Part shown: positions 61,933 through 64,000 of the stretch, piece after piece
Position numbering within the stretch: position 1 is the first letter of the stretch
How the letters are laid out: each line of letters starts with the position of its first letter
Assembly (NCBI RefSeq): GCF_025506335.1
Contig: NZ_JANZYO010000001.1
Coordinates: 616,805 to 680,804 of the forward strand
Origin: Mumia quercus
Lineage (GTDB): Bacteria; Actinomycetota; Actinomycetes; Propionibacteriales; Nocardioidaceae
Direction: 5' to 3'
DNA length: 64,000 nt
Translations under genes and position numbers: made by a program
The notes under the pieces: model-generated
The model's input: the letters and a program-made list of their open reading frames with translations, nothing else
Told to the model about the DNA's origin: nothing
Databases searched by the model: none

Positions 61933-62868
61933 TCACCTCAGCTTCGGGTCGAGGGCGTCGCGGAGGTTGTCGCCGAGGACGACGAACGCGAGCACCGTGG
62001 CCAGGAGGCACCCCAGCGGGAAGAGCAGCAGGTACTGCGAGCCGCCCGTGAACCACTCCGAGCCCTCCGTGATCATGATCCCCCAGCTCACCGCCGGGGG
62101 CCGGACACCGATGCCGAGGAAGGCCAGCACCGCCTCCGTGCCGATCACCGCGGCGATCGCGGTCGGGACCAGCGCCGTCACCGTGCCGATCGCGTTGGGG
62201 AGGACGTGGCGGAACATGATCCGCGCGTCGGACGCCCCAAGGACCCGGGCGGCGGTGACGTAGTCGAGGTTCTTCGTCTCGAGGACGCTGGCGCGCACGT
62301 AGCGGGTGTACCCCATCCAGCCGAACATCGTGAGCACGATCGCCGGCTGGATGATCGTCGCGAGCAGGCCGTCGCCGAGGTCGACCGTCCGGAAGAGCGA
62401 CAGCAGCAGCAGGGCGGCGAGCAGCAGCGGGACCACGAGGAACACCTCGACCGTCCGGGAGATCACTGCGTCGACGATGCCGAGGTAGTAGCCAGAGAGC
62501 GTGCCGAGCACGATGCCGATCAGCACCGACGCGCCGACGACGAGGAACGCGAGCAGCAAGGACGGGCGCGAGCCGTACACGAGCTCGGCCAGCACGTCGC
62601 AGCCGTGCACGTTGGTGCCGAACGGGTGCTCGCCACCGAACCACTGCGGAGGAATACGGGAGTCCGCGATGTCGCACCGCTGCGGGTCCTTGTCGGTGAA
62701 CACCCAGGGGAACGTCGCCATGAACAGGAAGAACAGCGCGATGACTGCGGCGGCGATGACCGTCGGCCGCCGGCGCAGCGTACGGAAGGCGTCGGACCAG
62801 AACGAGCGTTGAGGCGCGCCGCCCTCGGTCTCCTCCGCGATCAGCGCGGAGACGCTGGGGTCACTCAT
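61933..62868 (-). CDS. Oligopeptide/dipeptide ABC transporter permease (DppC/OppC type)
   Basis: 311 residues with an N-terminal OppC_N segment and six predicted membrane helices. The C-terminal half has the permease EAA loop VTAARVLGASDARIMFRHVLPNAIGTV, which contacts the ATPases. The extracellular-type loop with HPFGTNVHGCDVLAELVYGSR is typical of DppC. It overlaps the partner permease by 8 bases. It forms the inner-membrane channel with DppB. Confidence 0.93.
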   Translation of the reverse strand: MSDPSVSALIAEETEGGAPQRSFWSDAFRTLRRRPTVIAAAVIALFFLFMATFPWVFTDKDPQRCDIADSRIPPQWFGGEHPFGTNVHGCDVLAELVYGSRPSLLLAFLVVGASVLIGIVLGTLSGYYLGIVDAVISRTVEVFLVVPLLLAALLLLSLFRTVDLGDGLLATIIQPAIVLTMFGWMGYTRYVRASVLETKNLDYVTAARVLGASDARIMFRHVLPNAIGTVTALVPTAIAAVIGTEAVLAFLGIGVRPPAVSWGIMITEGSEWFTGGSQYLLLFPLGCLLATVLAFVVLGDNLRDALDPKLR

Positions 62869-63865
62869 AACGGATCCTCGGGTCGAGTGCGGCGTACACG
62901 ACGTCGACGACGATCATGACGATGACGGTCACCACCGCGAGCAGGGTGACGATGCCGATCACGACCGACACGTCGCTGTCCTGGACGGCCTTCCAGAGCA
63001 CCCCGCCCATCCCGTAGATGTTCATCATCCCCTCGGTGATGACGGCACCTGCGAGCGCTTCGGTGAAGATGATGCCCACCGCCGTGGCGACCGGGATCGA
63101 GGAGTTGCGGATGACGTGGTGGACGGTGACGTGCCGCTCGGAGAGACCCTTCGAGCGGGCGGCGCGTACGTGGTCGGCGTTGTAGCTTTCCAGCTGCGCC
63201 GCGCGGACCAGGCGGATGAACGCCGCGGAGCCGGCCAGACCCAGCAGGATGCCCGGGACGATCAGCGTCGCCCACGGGTGGTCGATCGAGAACGACGGCT
63301 TGAACAGGAGGGCGGGGAGGCTGTCGCTGCCGAACGTCTCCTTGGCCCATTTGCTCAGCGGGACCGAGAACACGTACTTGTACACCAGCAGCAGCACGAA
63401 GATCGGCAGCGCGTCGATGAGGACCGACAGCCCACGGATGCCCTGGTCCGACGGCTTGCCGCGACGCCGGGCCGCGATCGAGCCGAGCGTCATCCCGACG
63501 AGCATCCACGTGACGGCGACCACCGCGAAGAGCCGCAGGGTGTTCGGGGCTGCCGTACCGACGATGTCGGTGACCTCGCGGCCTCGCAGGCTCTCGCCGA
63601 AGTCCCCGGACGCGTACGCGGCGAGGCGGTCGACGAACGGACCGAGGCACGGGTTGCCCAGCTGGTCGTAACAGGGGTCCTCCAGCCCGTACCGCTTCTC
63701 CACGGCAGCCAGCTGGGCCGGGCTCGGGGTGCGGTCACCGAAGAACGCCTGCGCCGGGTTGCCGTTCAGCTGGATCGCGAGCGTCGTCAGCAGGTGCAGC
63801 AGCAAGATCACGAGGAACAACGTGAGGAAGCCCTGCAGCACCCGACGTGTGACGTATCGGCCCAA
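62861..63865 (-). CDS. Oligopeptide/dipeptide ABC transporter permease (DppB/OppB type)
   Basis: 334 residues, six predicted helices. The N-terminal GRYVTRRVLQGFLTLFLVILLLHLL is the DppB signature helix; the EAA loop is HVRAARSKGLSERHVTVHHVIRNSSIPVATAVG. It starts at TTG 63865 with AGGGAGA before it. As the first gene of the operon in the window it should follow a substrate-binding protein gene, which would lie beyond 64000. It sets the operon order dppB-dppC-dppD-dppF-GATase-hydrolase. Confidence 0.92.
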   Translation of the reverse strand: MGRYVTRRVLQGFLTLFLVILLLHLLTTLAIQLNGNPAQAFFGDRTPSPAQLAAVEKRYGLEDPCYDQLGNPCLGPFVDRLAAYASGDFGESLRGREVTDIVGTAAPNTLRLFAVVAVTWMLVGMTLGSIAARRRGKPSDQGIRGLSVLIDALPIFVLLLVYKYVFSVPLSKWAKETFGSDSLPALLFKPSFSIDHPWATLIVPGILLGLAGSAAFIRLVRAAQLESYNADHVRAARSKGLSERHVTVHHVIRNSSIPVATAVGIIFTEALAGAVITEGMMNIYGMGGVLWKAVQDSDVSVVIGIVTLLAVVTVIVMIVVDVVYAALDPRIRYE

Positions 63866-63908
63866 CGCGCGTTCATCTCCCTACGTCTCGAAACATGGTG
63901 CGAGCGGT

Positions 63909-64000
63909 GGGGGGGGGGGGGGGGGGCGGCCCCCCCCCCCCCCCCCCCCCCCCCCGCGCCCGCGCCGCGTGATATCACCCCCCCCACGCTCGACCCCCCC
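63909..64000. other. Homopolymer runs at the sequence end, probable artefact
   Basis: 18 G (63909-63926), CGG, then 26 C (63930-63955), then more C-rich sequence. This perfect G/C fold-back and the lack of any coding pattern point to a sequencing or assembly artefact at a contig edge. The bases 63866-63908 before it hold no recognised site. Confidence 0.8.

Noticed and set aside
63909..63955. G/C fold-back as a real hairpin or regulatory element
   Set aside because: Pure homopolymer runs at the very end of the sequence are more likely an artefact.

Overview
The window is high-GC DNA with short intergenic gaps, many GTG starts and many 4-nt ATGA/GTGA overlaps. This is typical of an actinobacterium, and gene content and order point to Nocardioidaceae or relatives (inference from protein similarity I recognise, not from a search). 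The housekeeping backbone is tRNA-Gln, glmU, prs, rplY, pth, then mfd, mazG, eno, divIC/ftsB, a DUF501 gene and ppx. The run glmU-prs-rplY(ctc)-pth-mfd is an old bacterial order; here about 32 kb of surface-polysaccharide genes lie between pth and mfd.

Layout. 0-2.5 kb: a secreted polyester hydrolase/cutinase homologue, a small membrane protein and an acyl desaturase with a palindrome in its promoter region. 2.6-6.7 kb: tRNA-Gln and the glmU-prs-rplY-pth block. 6.8-38.9 kb: a glycopolymer locus holding an initiating phosphosugar transferase, a WecG/TagA-type and a family-2 glycosyltransferase, a Wzy polymerase fused to a Wzz-like domain, a Wzx flippase, a second Wzz with a degenerate kinase domain, modification enzymes (pyruvyl transferase, sulfotransferase, polyol-phosphate transferase, nitroreductase-like protein, APH-fold protein), two GH26-like secreted hydrolases, three giant propeller/PKD secreted paralogues, a CysQ-like phosphatase, an LCP wall ligase and a ScyD/ScyE-like secreted propeller. 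38.9-50 kb: mfd, an ArsC-like protein, a Fur-family regulator with catalase, a lipoprotein with mazG, and eno-divIC-DUF501-ppx. 50-58.3 kb: an SDR/HxlR divergent pair with an operator, a family-5-type uracil-DNA glycosylase, a cyclopropane-synthase relative lacking its SAM core, an unusual class-I-shaped tRNA with anticodon UAA, an aviRa/aviRb-like rRNA methyltransferase pair divergent from an AraC/GyrI-type regulator across a 31-bp perfect inverted repeat, a GNAT acetyltransferase, and an ECF41 sigma factor divergent from an FAD oxidoreductase with a matching promoter. 58.3-63.9 kb: a tightly packed dipeptide/oligopeptide ABC transporter operon that also carries a class I glutamine amidotransferase and a penicillin-binding-fold serine hydrolase. 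The last ~90 bases are homopolymer runs that look like a contig-end artefact.

How it fits together (inference). The central locus looks like a Wzx/Wzy-type pathway: lipid-linked repeat units are started, extended, decorated with pyruvate, sulfate and perhaps polyol phosphate, flipped, polymerised with length control and attached to the wall by the LCP protein. The CysQ homologue could clear the PAP left by sulfotransfer. The propeller/PKD/malectin proteins and GH26-like enzymes would act on or bind the polymer outside the cell. The strongest candidates for something undescribed are this locus with its odd fusions and paralogues, the chromosomal aviRa/aviRb-like pair with its operator, the polyester hydrolase, and the class-I UAA tRNA.
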